This document shows, one piece after another, positions 12,501 through 24,114 of a stretch of DNA of 64,000 nucleotides. The stretch's first letter is position 1. The number at the start of each line of letters is the position of its first letter. The DNA is taken from assembly GCA_027559495.1 (NCBI GenBank), contig JAMXSV010000002.1, positions 310,001 through 374,000 on the forward strand. Reading direction: 5' to 3'. A program made the position numbers and the translations under genes. This stretch comes from Aurifilum marmelostoma (lineage: Eukaryota; Ascomycota; Sordariomycetes; Diaporthales; Cryphonectriaceae). The notes beneath the pieces are model-generated. The model searched no databases, was not told the origin of the DNA, and was given only the letters and a program-made list of their open reading frames with translations.

Positions 12501-15500
12501 TTCTGCTGCAATCCTTTTCCTAGCACTCGTGATCACGACATTGCCTGTCGACTCCTGAAATTCAAACCACAAGCCAAGCCAGAGCCAAGCCAAGTGGCAC
12601 ACCCTATACTCAGGCACACACACACAAACACGATTTACACGAAGTAAAAACGACACCTTAACATATACTGACACCGACACCCAAGGAACAGAGCAGGCCC
12701 TCGAACGATCCATTCCACACACTATATCAGACCATCTCAAAGGATACCGCATTTGACCAAAAGCATGCATCCTACGCCATACCACAACAGTTGCAACAAG
12801 ACAGACACACGGGCAAGACCATGCACACCCCCAGACAATCTGTGGCGTGTGCTCTGTCCACCGACTGCCACCGTCTGCGGCGTCCTCTGACCGGCCCTGG
12901 CATCCGCTGGGGCATGCCTCAGCCTCTCCACCCCGCATGCCCTGGCATGACGACATGATCAGACAGGAAGCACAGGCGTCAAAGGCGCAGTCGCCGGAGA
13001 CCTTGACCCCTGGGCTCCGATATGACGGCCTAATGCGCGCGGTATTCTCGTCGATACTGGGCCCCGTCCAGCATGCTGCTGCTGTTGTCGTGCCCAGTCA
13101 TGCAGTTAAGATCCCAAACGGGGATGGAGTCGTGCTCGCTAAAGCCATCACCACCGACCGACGCCACATGGCATGCATGTCAGAGGTAAAAGAGAGACAC
13201 CCACCCACCGGGAACAGAAAAGAAAGCGAGAGAAAGAAAGAAAAAAAGACACTCTGTGACCACCATGTCCACCTTGACCGCCTTGGCCATCTCAATCGCT
13301 TCAAACCCTCGAGGTGGGATCGGGATCATCTCGACCACTCATGTTGTCGTTCCTGGCAGAGGTGGGCATCCTGCCCCCCTTCGATTTGGGAAAAAGGCCG
13401 ACTTGATTGGACCGGCGCGGACCCTGACCCTACACACCACGCAGGTGCAGCGAATGCATAGCCTTATTGAGCGTTCGTCAGCTCGATAATGTTTGTCACA
13501 CGCATGCACAAAGAGAAGTGCGATGAATGAGACATACAGAACACATATGCACACAACACACCAAGTTGAACACACCTAAACCTATCACGATGGTATGGTA
13601 CTGTGGCATTTTGGCACTACTGTGTGTCACTGGCGCACACATACAGAGAGGGGAGGGGGGGGGGGATTGGGAGGAAGAAGCAGAGAAGAGAAAGAATTAA
13701 AGAAAAAAAAAAAAAAAAAAAGGAGGAGGGGCCATACGGACGAAAGCTTGGGACGCCGTCGCCCTATCCACTTTCATCCCATCCCACCATAATCGATCCT
13801 GGATTTGGGTTGGGCCCCCAGCGACAAGGGGTTCAGGTCCAGGTCAGGCCTGTCCCCGCCGTGAAATACAGTACTGCATACCTTAGTACTATTTGGGCAG
13901 GGGACCAGGGGGGGAGGGGGGGTTTAAGGCCCTTGCTGGACCCGATCCAGGAACAGGACCATTCTGAGGCAAGGGGCCCCCCCTGACGAGTTCTCATCAG
14001 GTACCCTTCCGTACCGGGAAATCGAAGATCATGTCTCCTTTGGCAACATCTGGAAGACAGGCAGACAGACACATAGGATTTCCTTCGCGTCTCGGCCCCT
14101 CTGCCGAATTGTCATCTTGTCTACCCGCCCTATCACCGCTCCCGTCTCATCCGGAGGTTACCACCTGATGGTACGGAGGGGGAAGGGGGGCCAGCATGGA
14201 GGGGGAAACTCTAGACGGTGATGGTACTCCAGGGCATGGCATAGCATGCCATGGCATTGGCACCTGCATGCGACCACCGATCTTGTCCAGACATTACGGA
14301 CGACGAACCATGATAAGTAGTGGTCCACGGCAGATGGACATCGGCAATCAACCACGGCAACAATATGAACAAGGACAACAACAGCCGTTGGGCCAGAGAG
14401 GATGAGTGTCGTGAGTGTGTATGTGTGTGTGTACATGGTATGTGTGTTATGAATGAGCGAACGTGAGAGAGGGACAGACTTATCATCGCCGGCGAGTACA
14501 GTACACGCACGCACGCGCCTCCTACGCACGCAAGAGAATTTTTATTTTATTTTATTTTTTATTAAAAAAAAAAAGAGAAGAAAAGGAAAGGAAGACAGCA
14601 GAGGACAGAGACACTTCCCACCCCCTTCCCCTCTCCCAAACCCCACACACACATCAGCACTGACCACCCTCGCCAGCGACCACCACCACCAACCCCCATC
14701 TTCCTGTTCAGCTTTCCAGCCTTTCCAGCTTGGCAACAACAGCAGCGCTGTGGTCCATTTGGTGCAGCCCGCCTGACATCCATCGTCCGTCGCCACGGCC
14801 GCTCTCAGTCGCCCCTTGCTTTACGCTCTCAGAGACAATGTAATCTACAGCAACGGTATCACTCTACGCCCTCGCCTCGCCTCACCTCACCTCATTTTAC
14901 CTGACCTCACCTGATGCCGCCTGATCTGAACCCATAGAGCCCTGAGGGAGGGTGTGCTGGGTCGGGACAGGGAGGTAGGAGGGGCCATTCGACACATTGT
15001 AAACGCCCTTCCATCTCAAGTCCAAGGCCAGCCAGCCCCCGAGGCTCCCTCGTCAGCGGCAGCAGCAGCCATGACAACAAGCCTTGTTTACCCCTGCGCC
15101 GTAGGACCACTGCGCGACGCCGTCTCTCCTTAGCAGTGACGGCAGCGCTAAAGGGTAGTAGGTAGATCTTGACGGCCAAGAGACAGGCCGGCGGGAACAC
15201 AGCGACATCACTCCTTCTAGCGAGTGCGAGTCGCAAGCAAGATCGTGGTAATGGCTGGGCCACAAGGGATCCGCCCATCTTCCATCTTCAATATGAAGAA
15301 TAAAAGAGACAAAAACAGACGCACAGGGCCAAGATCCACGTACGACCGACGATTCAAGAACGAGTACCACCATACATGGGATACAACTATGTACCATGGC
15401 AGCGACAGCGGGGACCAACTCAGTCAACTCTTTTTTCTTTTCTTTTTTTTGTGCCCCCCCCCCCCGGTCCTGCAGCCACCATCTCGCCGTCGTCGTCCAT

Positions 15501-16555
15501 CTCCCCTCCACCTCCACCTTCACCACCACCACCACCACCACGACAATGATGTACCATAGTAGTACATGCCCTCGTCCTCCATCTCGTCCTGTTCCTTGCA
15601 CCCGGCTGTCTTACCCCTGTCCGGCCGACTGGATCTGTGGACTGCAACTGTGGACCCCAGCCCCGAACCCACCCCACCACAGCTATGGCACGCTATGTAC
15701 TCCGTACATACAGGTGTGTGCTTCCCATGCCATCCCAAATCCACAGCCCCAGGGAGCCAGGGACCCAAGCACCCGCTGCATCGCACAGGGCCTTCCTTGC
15801 TCCCCATCGCTCCTGATTACGACCTTGGGCGTGTTGGCCTGCTGCACCCTCTCTGCCAACTACTTCTCGTGCGGAACTCCCCTCCCAGAGCTATTCCTCA
15901 CGTCCCTGTCTGGTCATCTCCTTGGACGACTCGTCGGCGGCTTGTGTCTCACCTGTCCTTCCCCCCATAGAACCTCTTATACGACAGAGGCCTCTCTGCT
16001 TCTGCTCCTGCTCGTCACGAAACCTCGAGGTCTCTCTCTCTCTCTCTCTCCCCCTCCCCCATCGGTCGCTCTTCATCCCGCCGACAAAACACTGGTCCCC
16101 CCCTGGATCCTGGCGCCACAGTTCATCTCGCAGTCATCGCTCTGCAGAGGCCCGTCGCGCACCGTTGGACTACACTCTTTATCTAGTTTTGATTTTTTAT
16201 TTTCTTGCTTCTTCTTCCCCTGAGACCTCATCCTGAAAGGCACTTGGTACATAATCCAGAACCAAATCATTCTTGTTGGCGACCGCATATCTCGCCCCGT
16301 TCACCTCCAAGATTCAATAAAGGAAAGGGAGAAAATCAAAAGGAAGAAAGAAAGCACCAGGCCCGTCCACTTCCAGAAATCAAATACGCCGGCTCCCCCT
16401 CCCTGTCTTGTGTCTTTGCATGGACCACGTCTAGCTCCTCATGCGAGTCGAGCCTCGACATATCTGAACACAGAAACATAAAACCCCAGGGCCGGGCCTC
16501 TTCCAACCCGCTCCTCGTGTTCAAGCACAAAACCCCTGACCGGACAAGAAGCAGC

Positions 16556-18972
16556 ATGGGGGACAAGACCTATCAGCATAGCTACCGTGGGATGTCGGAC
16601 CACGACTTCACCTCACGGTCCCTCTCGCTGCCGGGACAGACTGGGCCACACTCTTTAGACACCACGCCGGCGATGCACTACCGGCCGGCTGCGGTCATGG
16701 CCTCAGGCCAAGCCTCTCCGGGTGCTGGCAAGTCGAACCCTCATGGTCTAGATACGATGGGAGGCGTTCATTACCAGGATCCAGTGACCATGTGGCAACA
16801 TCTGCCGTCTCAAGCGTCCAACCTCGCTGCCATGTCGATGATGCCACATAACCAGCAGCACAGCACGGCTGCCCTGAACCTGATGTTCCAGTCCCAGGGC
16901 CTCCGTTATTATCCTGCACATCCGTCAGTGAAGATGTTCTCCTCTGCCTCACAACACCACCAGCAACAGCAGCAGCAGCAGCAACAGCAGCAACAGCAGC
17001 AACAGCAGCAACAGCAGCAACAGCAGCAGCAACACCAACAGCACCAGCCAGATAGTGCCCAGTTCTACCATGCTTCTATTGCGTGCAGCAAGCGGTTCTC
17101 CGAAGAGGAGAAGCAGAAGCTCGAGAGGGTCTTTACCGCCGAGACCCAGAAGCCCAGCACCAACCGCAAGCGGCAGCTGGCCGAAGAATTGGGATGTCCT
17201 GTCCCCAAGGTGAACGTACGCTTTTCAGCCCCGCTCTTCGAGAACCCCTTTCTTCATTCCTGGACTGACATAAAGACATTAGAACTGGTTCCAGAACCGG
17301 AGGGCCCGGGAGAAACAGATGCACCGAGTCCAGGAATATGAGGCCAGACAGGCTGCAGACAAGGCAGCTTCTGAGGTTGCCGGCATCCCTACCCAAGAAG
17401 ATGACGACGACGACGACGACGACGAGGATGACGAGGTTCACGATGTCAGCAGCGATAATGACAGCATGAGCGACCGCAAACAGATCTCCAAGTCCCCTTC
17501 GGGTCACTTCTCGGAGACTGATATGTCCTCAGCTCATGAGGACCCAAGCATGGGCTACTCTCCCGACGCCCATGACTGCAAGGATTCCGTGAACAACAGC
17601 CTTGTGGCCGACGCCAAGGCCCATGAGAACGGTGAGGTCGAGCAGGTGTTCAAGCTTGAACATCACGACTCGCCTCAGGGACGGCTCTCCGACCTAGCAG
17701 TATCACTCCCAACCACGGCCTTCGAAGGTCACCAGGGCCTCCTTGCATCGTCTCCAGATGCATACCCCGAGTCTCAGGGCGCCACTTGCTTCGAGACGCT
17801 GCAGGGCCAGCTCGTGTCTGACTACTCCTCCCTTGGGCAGATGTCCGGCATGGGAGGTCTGAACGGCGAGGTCAAGCACACCGAGTACTTCCCGCAGTCG
17901 ACCTCATACATTGCCCAGAGGACTCCGACCATCACCACCAACATGATCGGACACGACGAGATGGAAGATCAGTCCGCCAGGCGGACGAGCGAGATCTCAG
18001 AATTCTCTGGCTTTGGGTCGCTGTCTCCAGATACGTTCCCACCGTCGTCGCCGGCCTTCAACGAGAGAGAAGTCATCGGCGCACCCCAGATGTGCCCGAG
18101 CGCAAGCATCGCCCTGCGCAGAAAGATCCGGCCACCCCAGCGTCTCAACCAGACGGCCTTGCGTGATTTCACCAACGGCCCCAAGACAGGTATCGAAAGT
18201 ACGAGGCGCAGCGAGATGTTTGGGACGATCAGGCGAGCTGCGTCTGCCACCGGCCCCCCTCTCCGGCAAGATAGTCAAGTCGGGCCCGCCAGTCTCTCCA
18301 CTGTCCCCGCGTTCCTTCGACCCCAGCATCCTGGAACAGCTCGCCAGGACCTCGTCGCTCACCGCGAGGGCGGCCACGTTCAAGGAGTCGTCTAGTGTCT
18401 CGCCAGTCGGCCCCACCTTTGAACAGCAGTTCCTCTCTGCCGGCAACTCGGGGCTGGGCTCTCAGCAGCGATCTGCCTCGCTGTCGCTGAGCAAGTTCGA
18501 GGAAGCCATCGGGTTCTCGCCAGCCTCGTCCGACTACAACCGGGACGGCTCGCTCAACAGCATCCGGAGCCACAGCTTCCAGCAGTTCCCGCAGCCCAAG
18601 TTCCTCTTGGAGACTGGCTGCGGCAATGTCACGCCAGACGAGGCGCTGACCACTCCGGGCCTGTCGCAGTTTGGCTCCGAGCTCGAGTTTCCCATGTCGC
18701 TCTCTGCGCCCCGATACGTGGAGAGCGAGCCGGCGACCCCGTCTCTCGTGCCCACGACGCTGCCGGCATCCTCTATGGCCCAGAGCCAGGGCTTCCCCAC
18801 ACTCAAGCTCGAAACCCCTCCGCAGACCGACGTGTTCCCGTGGTCCCGCTCACCAGACCAGCTGTCGGCCTGGAATGGGACCCTCAGCCAGTTCGGCGAA
18901 CCGCAGTCACAGACATTTCAATTCCAGCCAAACATCACGCCACAGAACTTCAACTCTCCGACAGGTGCTTAA
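16556..18972 (+). CDS. Homeobox transcription factor with polyQ tract (apparent frameshift)
   Basis: This is a nuclear DNA-binding regulator. Exon 1 is 16556..17215 and exon 2 is 17283..18972. The 67-nt intron has a GTACGC donor, a CTGAC branch site and a TTAG acceptor. It splits helix 3 of the homeodomain, which lies at about residues 176-235 and reads ...KPSTNRKRQLAEELGCP, then KVN joined to NWFQNRRAREK. The invariant W-F-x-N-x-R is intact. Before it is a Gln/His tract (16951-17045) and after it an acidic run of Asp/Glu (~17398-17436). The C-terminal half is Ser/Pro-rich, with segments such as RRKIRPPQRLNQTALRDF. The frame is interrupted at a C6 run (18254-18259). One base fewer joins ...RRAASATG to the frame encoding KIVKSGPPVSPLSPRSFD and ending at TAA 18970-18972, giving about 782 residues. 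It belongs to the fungal homeobox group linked to conidiation and development; which member is not resolved. The start was chosen at the first ATG followed by protein-like sequence; the frame is open upstream to 16205. Confidence 0.88.
16951..17045 (+). repeat. CAG/CAA repeat encoding polyglutamine
   Basis: A mixed CAG/CAA array interspersed with CAC sits in frame inside the homeobox gene, just upstream of the homeodomain. It encodes a run of about 25 Gln flanked by His. Mixed codons suggest selection for the peptide as well as slippage. Confidence 0.93.
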
Positions 18973-20083
18973 GAGGGGACACGGGGTTCCCAGTCCCACA
19001 GGTATCAACAGCGCCTGTTCCCCAAGGATCCCCCCCGCCCCACCCTTTACCTCAAGCCAGAGGCATGGCGGGGATCGTGCATTATATAACAAGGTTTTCC
19101 TCTTCAACCCCCCAGCTTCCTGTTTTGCCTATCCTGCCTTGTCTCGAATATCACGACATCTATCATCAGCGTCTCGGAGTTTTCCCTTTTCAGCAGCCTT
19201 TCTGGTTCTATCTTTTCTTTTTCTTTTCTTTTATACATTAGCCGTGGGATTGACCAACTTCAACGCAATACATTTTCTCACAAATGTACTCATCTGTAAG
19301 CATAACATATTGGAGTGAAGGATATCTTTGGGCCCTTTTGGAAAGCAAGGAATGAAAGGAGGATACCCTCTCAAGTACATGGAAGCCTTTTTCACTACTG
19401 ACTATTTTTCTTCTTTTTTTCCTCTTGTTATTTGCTCTTCTTTTTCTTGTTTTCTTTTCATGTTATCTCTGGGACAAGAGAGTGAACTGCGGAAGGGCAA
19501 ATGAATGGATCAGCCAGAGAGGAACCTGGTATGTAGGCTTAGCAAAACAAAATCAGAAGGAAGCTTTTACGATGCTTTTTTTCTCTTATAGTGTATTATT
19601 ATCATATCTATGTTTCTCGTCCTTAATTTCTTGCCTCTGCGTGGAACGGCAGCGGGAAAGCGGCTGTACCGGAGATGTGCTCCTATTGCTTTCTGAAGAC
19701 ACCCACCACCAGTTAGTACACAAAGCGGATTCCATATAATTATACTAAACGGAAGACTCGTTCTTGCCTCACTATCTTCGAAGCCCTAACGATCTACCTC
19801 GTGTAACTTTTTTTTTTTTTTTCGTCCAAGACTGTTTCTTCGCAAGGTGGGGGGGGGGGGGGGGGGCGCACAAGAGGACACATGCTTCCATTTAACTTTT
19901 CAAAGGAGCTTGACTAAGATGGTAGTGTACAAAGAGGTATCAGATGTAAGCATCTTCCTGGTCTTCCAGGCCCTCATCACATGTTTGAGGTCAACCACCA
20001 AGCATGGAGCTCAAGAACAAAACGAAGCACGCGCTGCGAGTGGCTCAGCTGTTCATTCCTGGGTGTTCTAACTATAGATAAAG

Positions 20084-20100
20084 TATATATATATAGATAG

Positions 20101-20128
<28 letters not shown>
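20084..20128. repeat. TA-rich microsatellite
   Basis: An alternating TATATA tract, broken by two GATA units, lies in non-coding DNA downstream of the homeobox gene. Confidence 0.9.
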
Positions 20129-20131
<3 letters not shown>

Positions 20132-21400
20132 AAAAAAAGCATATTTCGCTCCGGGACATGGTCTTCTCATTCAAGGGGGAGAAGACGAGGAGGAGGGGCT
20201 GGTAACTTCAGGCTTTTGCATTGTCTGCTTTCTTTTTTTTTTCCCATTCTTCCCCCCCCCCCCTTCTTTCTACCTTCGCAACTTAGCACCGTTTTTATTT
20301 TCTTGTTGCATTCAGAAGCATCTAGGGTTACATCTCAAGAAAGGCAATGTAAGGAAAGGGAGGGCAAGGATCAAGAGAGGGGGCAGGGGAGTCTTGGTAG
20401 CGAGATTTTGTTGGCAAGCGTAGCATCGAGACGACTGGATCGAGGATGGATAGGGCCGTCACCTTGGTGGTTCCGAGTCTCGCTCGTCTCTGGTCTCCTT
20501 CTCCTCTTTTGTGTCCCTCCCCCCCTCCCCTCTCCAATGGGAGCCGGGCCTTGTCAGCACTGCGGCGAATGGGGCAGGCAGGTTGTGGCTTGTGTGTGTG
20601 GTGGCGATGTGGTTACATGCAGGACCGGATGTTGTGCGCAGCTTTATTTCTTGGAATGGGAATGGAAGCGGGGGGGAGGGGGGGAGTCACCGGCATCGCA
20701 AGGGAGGGGGTAGGAGGGAAGCGTGACGAGGTAGCTGGGGGAGGGGGGGGGGAGGGGGGGAGGGAGAGCCAAAAAAAAAAAAAAAAAAAAAAAGTAAATA
20801 GAATTTGCAACTGCCGATGGGCTGTATTGGCTTTGGTCGGATTGATACAGCCGGGGGCGGGGAGAAAGGGGGGAGAATAGACGGCGTGAGATGGGTGGTG
20901 GAACTTGTCGAGGCCGTGTGCCCTGCATACGGCTGCCCGTCAAGTTTCCCTGTGGGTGGGTATCAGTAATGCCACCTTGGGCCGTCTTCAGGCGAGAGCA
21001 AGGCTGTCTGCCCAGATGGGGTTTATTTTTTCCTTGGTTTTATGGTCGACAACCTCTCCTACTTCGACTGCCACCATGGGGCTTGACGGGACAAAAAAGC
21101 CCACGGGTATGAGTCCGAGTCCGAGTCCCAGGGTGCTGGCGGCTGGAGAGAGTTTCTCTAGATAGGCTCCGGGGAAAGGGAGACGGGGGGAAGTCCGAGG
21201 CAAGCAGGTGACGGGAATGTCCGTAGATACCATGATGTGCATCTTGCAGGAAGTGGGGGGGGGGGGGAATAGTAGGATGATAATGACTGCAGGCAGTATC
21301 ATAGTGACCGACTCAGGCTATGCTCCAACCTAAAGATCGTCGCACGTTACCACTTCCTCCAGGTATTCCGAATATCCGGTGAAATAGCAGTACCATATTT

Positions 21401-21402
<2 letters not shown>

Positions 21403-21447
<45 letters not shown>
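21403..21447. repeat. (GA)n microsatellite
   Basis: An uninterrupted GA dinucleotide repeat of about 22 units in non-coding DNA. Confidence 0.92.
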
Positions 21448-21450
<3 letters not shown>

Positions 21451-23976
21451 GAACCAAGACAGACAAAAGAAAAAGGACAGAAGTGACCTGCCTCGATGCA
21501 GACCTCCCATATTCATCTATTGCCGAGGCACGACAGCAGCTCGAGGGACTTACAAGCAGGCTGTCGAGAGGAAACAGGAATCAACAGCCCGTCCATCGCC
21601 CGAGTTGAGCAAATATCGAATGTAAACGTGAATCATGATGGAGAATGTGATAGATAGACCGGGTGGTGAGGCGCGCGGCGTGGAACGCCTGTCCACCTCA
21701 AAGGGGGATACCGCCGCCCCGGGGGGGGGGCAACAGAGGGGTGGAGAGATGGAGAGATGGCACCTTCTCTCCGCGTATCGGCGGCGGCACTCGCTCGCGC
21801 TCGGGTTGTTTATTATGGGTTGTTTTGTTTGTCCGCAGTGGCGCCATCACGAGTAAGGACATATCGTCCCAGAAGTGGAAGACGAGGGAGGGGGGAAGGG
21901 TAGCAGAGGCGGCATGGCGTGAGCACTGGAGATAGCTACTGAGACTGTGGAGAAGGAGAGTATACTCGTTAAGATACAGTGTTTTTCAAAGTTGCAAGCG
22001 ATGAGGGAAAGGGAGGGGAGAGAGAGATAGGGAGAGACAAAAGCTCGGGATATCAAAAGCATTCCACAAGAAACACAGGCCCGTGCAATAGTATGGTGAT
22101 CATGTGCTGTGAGTGCGCATATTCACGGCCCACTCAGGTCAATAGACAGACCACCCCAACCCGCTGGAAACACCACGAAAGAGCCCCAAACAAATCAAGA
22201 AATGAGGAAAAAAGAAAGAGAGAGAGAGAGAGAGAGAATAACAGAATATAGTCCCAACTTCCTGGCAATCTTGAATCGGACCGACTTTGGTTCTCGGCAG
22301 CCTCTCGGTCTCCCCCACACCGCTCCCTCCACATATTGCCGGGACCTCCTTTCGTGGTTGTCTTGTCCTGTCATAGTCGTACTCCGCGATTCAATCGTGT
22401 GGGGAAAAGATGGAGAGGCGGAATGACATTTATGGGGAAGAGAGAGAGAGGCCTTATCCTGGGGTACGTCGGTGTGTGGGCCCTGTTTTTTTTTTTTTTT
22501 TTTTTTTTTTTTTTCTCTCTCTTCCTTCCTCTCCCTCCTCTTGTCTCTCCTCTCTTCCTCTATTTGTTTTATGTTTATTACATATATTACATACATAGAC
22601 CACTGTGATATGTGGCCCGATTCAATAGTATCCACCCAAAAAAAAAAAAAAAAAACCACCACGGGGACCCGTCGACCTCGACCACCCTGGACTCATCAGA
22701 ACGGACAACGTGAGGTGAGCCAAGCGGCGGCCAGAATATCCCCCGTTAGCGGAGCCTGGACCTTTCCGATCCTGTCAGTGAGGGTCGGCGAGAATGATGT
22801 CCTTGAGGTGGCTGGCTGAACTGAGTGAAAATCACGCGCTCTGGTGAGGAAGGGTATCCACGAGAGTAACCGTACCCCGCCTGGCGATGGTGGACTGAGG
22901 GGCGAGATGAGGTTATATCGTTACTGCTTGGCTTGACTTTGTATGTGCAACTGTACAGGGAAGGGACATGTTATGTAATTACTGTGTATGTACCACAACA
23001 TGCTTAAGTAAGCATTCATACTGTAATCTCAGCGCAAGTCAGTCAGTCCCTGGCTCCTGCCCACATCATATCATCACCATACAGTCGAGACGGAAGGAAG
23101 GAAAGAGAGAATTACAAGCAGAGTGAAGAGGAAAGAGCCAAGGCCAGGACCTGCAGTTAACTAACCAACACCTCCGAATCAACCGAGGCTTAACCGACCA
23201 AGCGTTATTTACTTAGTCAAGATCCATGGACCGACTTGTGCCTTCCCTATTCTCTGGCTACGTGGGGAAACCCGGCAACCCACGTTGACAGTTGCCATCC
23301 ATCCTCCCCCGTCATCCATCCCAGGCCCCATCCATCTCCCATCATCCAAACCCCATGGTAATCAAACCAGGGTTGTCAGCATGAGAACGCAACCCCGAGC
23401 GGGCGTCCGGTTGTCTTCGTGGAAGGTCATCTGGGATCGAGCACAAGAGCAGTGAGGAGAAGAGACACACAGCCATGATCATCCCGAGGTCCTTTTCTGG
23501 TTTTCCCCCTCCTCCTCCTCCTCCTCCTCCTCCTCCTCCTCATCCAGCTTTCAGCGCCCGGGCAATGGTCCCAGCAGTCAGGTCAGGATCAGGGGACCCC
23601 ACAAAAAAAAAAAAGAGCCCACGATGGACTCGACGTCATGCAACACCCGAGTGGAAAATGAAATACGATCATCCCGGCAGATACCCACGGGGCCAGCCTG
23701 CGGGGAAGAGACGCGCGGGGCGCACCAAGGCTAGCCCACGGAGACGGTCGATGTTCTAGGTTACTCTATCCGGCGATTTGGAAAGAGCCAGAGAATGGGA
23801 TGATGAGGCAGGAGACAGACGACGGGAGACGACGACCAGGGGCAATGGGGGAATGATCTTCAGGGCCAAGGGCCCGCCAGTGAGGGCGTGAGTGGGGAGG
23901 GGGGATGGAAGGAGGAGGACCCATTGTGGTGATCATCGACGGTGATGGGGGAAATTGTCCCATGGGGAACTTTCAC

Positions 23977-23982
23977 TATAAA
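23977..23982 (+). promoter_or_regulatory. TATA box of the carboxylesterase gene
   Basis: TATAAA stands 138 bp before the ATG at 24115 and is followed by a CT-rich leader (about 24030-24090). Both are common features of fungal core promoters. No other good TATA lies between it and the start. Confidence 0.55.
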
Positions 23983-24114
23983 GACACCTGGAGACACCGA
24001 TATTGTTCTTTTGGGAGTTCCTTTCCCCCCTCTCCCCCTCCAGGTTCACCACGGCGCCACCTGCTCTCTCTCTCTCTCCCCCTCCTTACCTCCCCCCCCG
24101 TGGCAGACAAAAGG

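Larger units (their letters stand above)
690..16555. other. Large gene-poor interval upstream of the homeobox gene
   Basis: I see no convincing protein gene in these 15.9 kb. Many short open frames exist, but they are low-complexity, overlap on both strands and show no domain. The longest (15396..16223, +) is pyrimidine-rich sequence. The interval has two textures. About 1700-3450 is AT-richer, with frequent stops in all frames. About 3450-16500 is full of homopolymers (A31 at 6529-6559, A28 at 7944-7971), (AC)n/(GA)n near 6120-6165, (TG)n/(AG)n at 6348-6391, GATG/GTGG trinucleotide arrays and CT-rich tracts. The last kilobase is CT-rich, as expected for promoter and 5' UTR of the downstream gene. 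It could hold long regulatory sequence or non-coding transcripts; this cannot be decided from sequence alone. Confidence 0.6.
18973..24114. other. Intergenic region between homeobox and carboxylesterase genes
   Basis: No gene is recognisable. The first ~800 bp are T-rich and look like the 3' UTR and terminator of the homeobox gene. Then come a G18 run (19849-19866), a TA-rich array (20084-20128), polyA (~20771-20793), a (GA)n array (21403-21447), a T29 run (22486-22514) and a (CTC)n array (~23508-23540). The last 150 bp carry a TATA box and CT-rich leader for the next gene. Open frames here are low-complexity products of these repeats. Confidence 0.6.

Noticed and set aside
15396..16223. 275-codon open frame upstream of the homeobox gene
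   Set aside because: It reads pyrimidine-rich and trinucleotide-repeat sequence (Ser/Thr/Pro/Leu), with no domain. More likely promoter and leader sequence.
18240..18270. A small intron explaining the homeobox frame change
   Set aside because: The only GT...AG span here is under 30 nt, with a non-canonical donor (GTCTGC) and no branch site. A one-base run-length difference explains it better.
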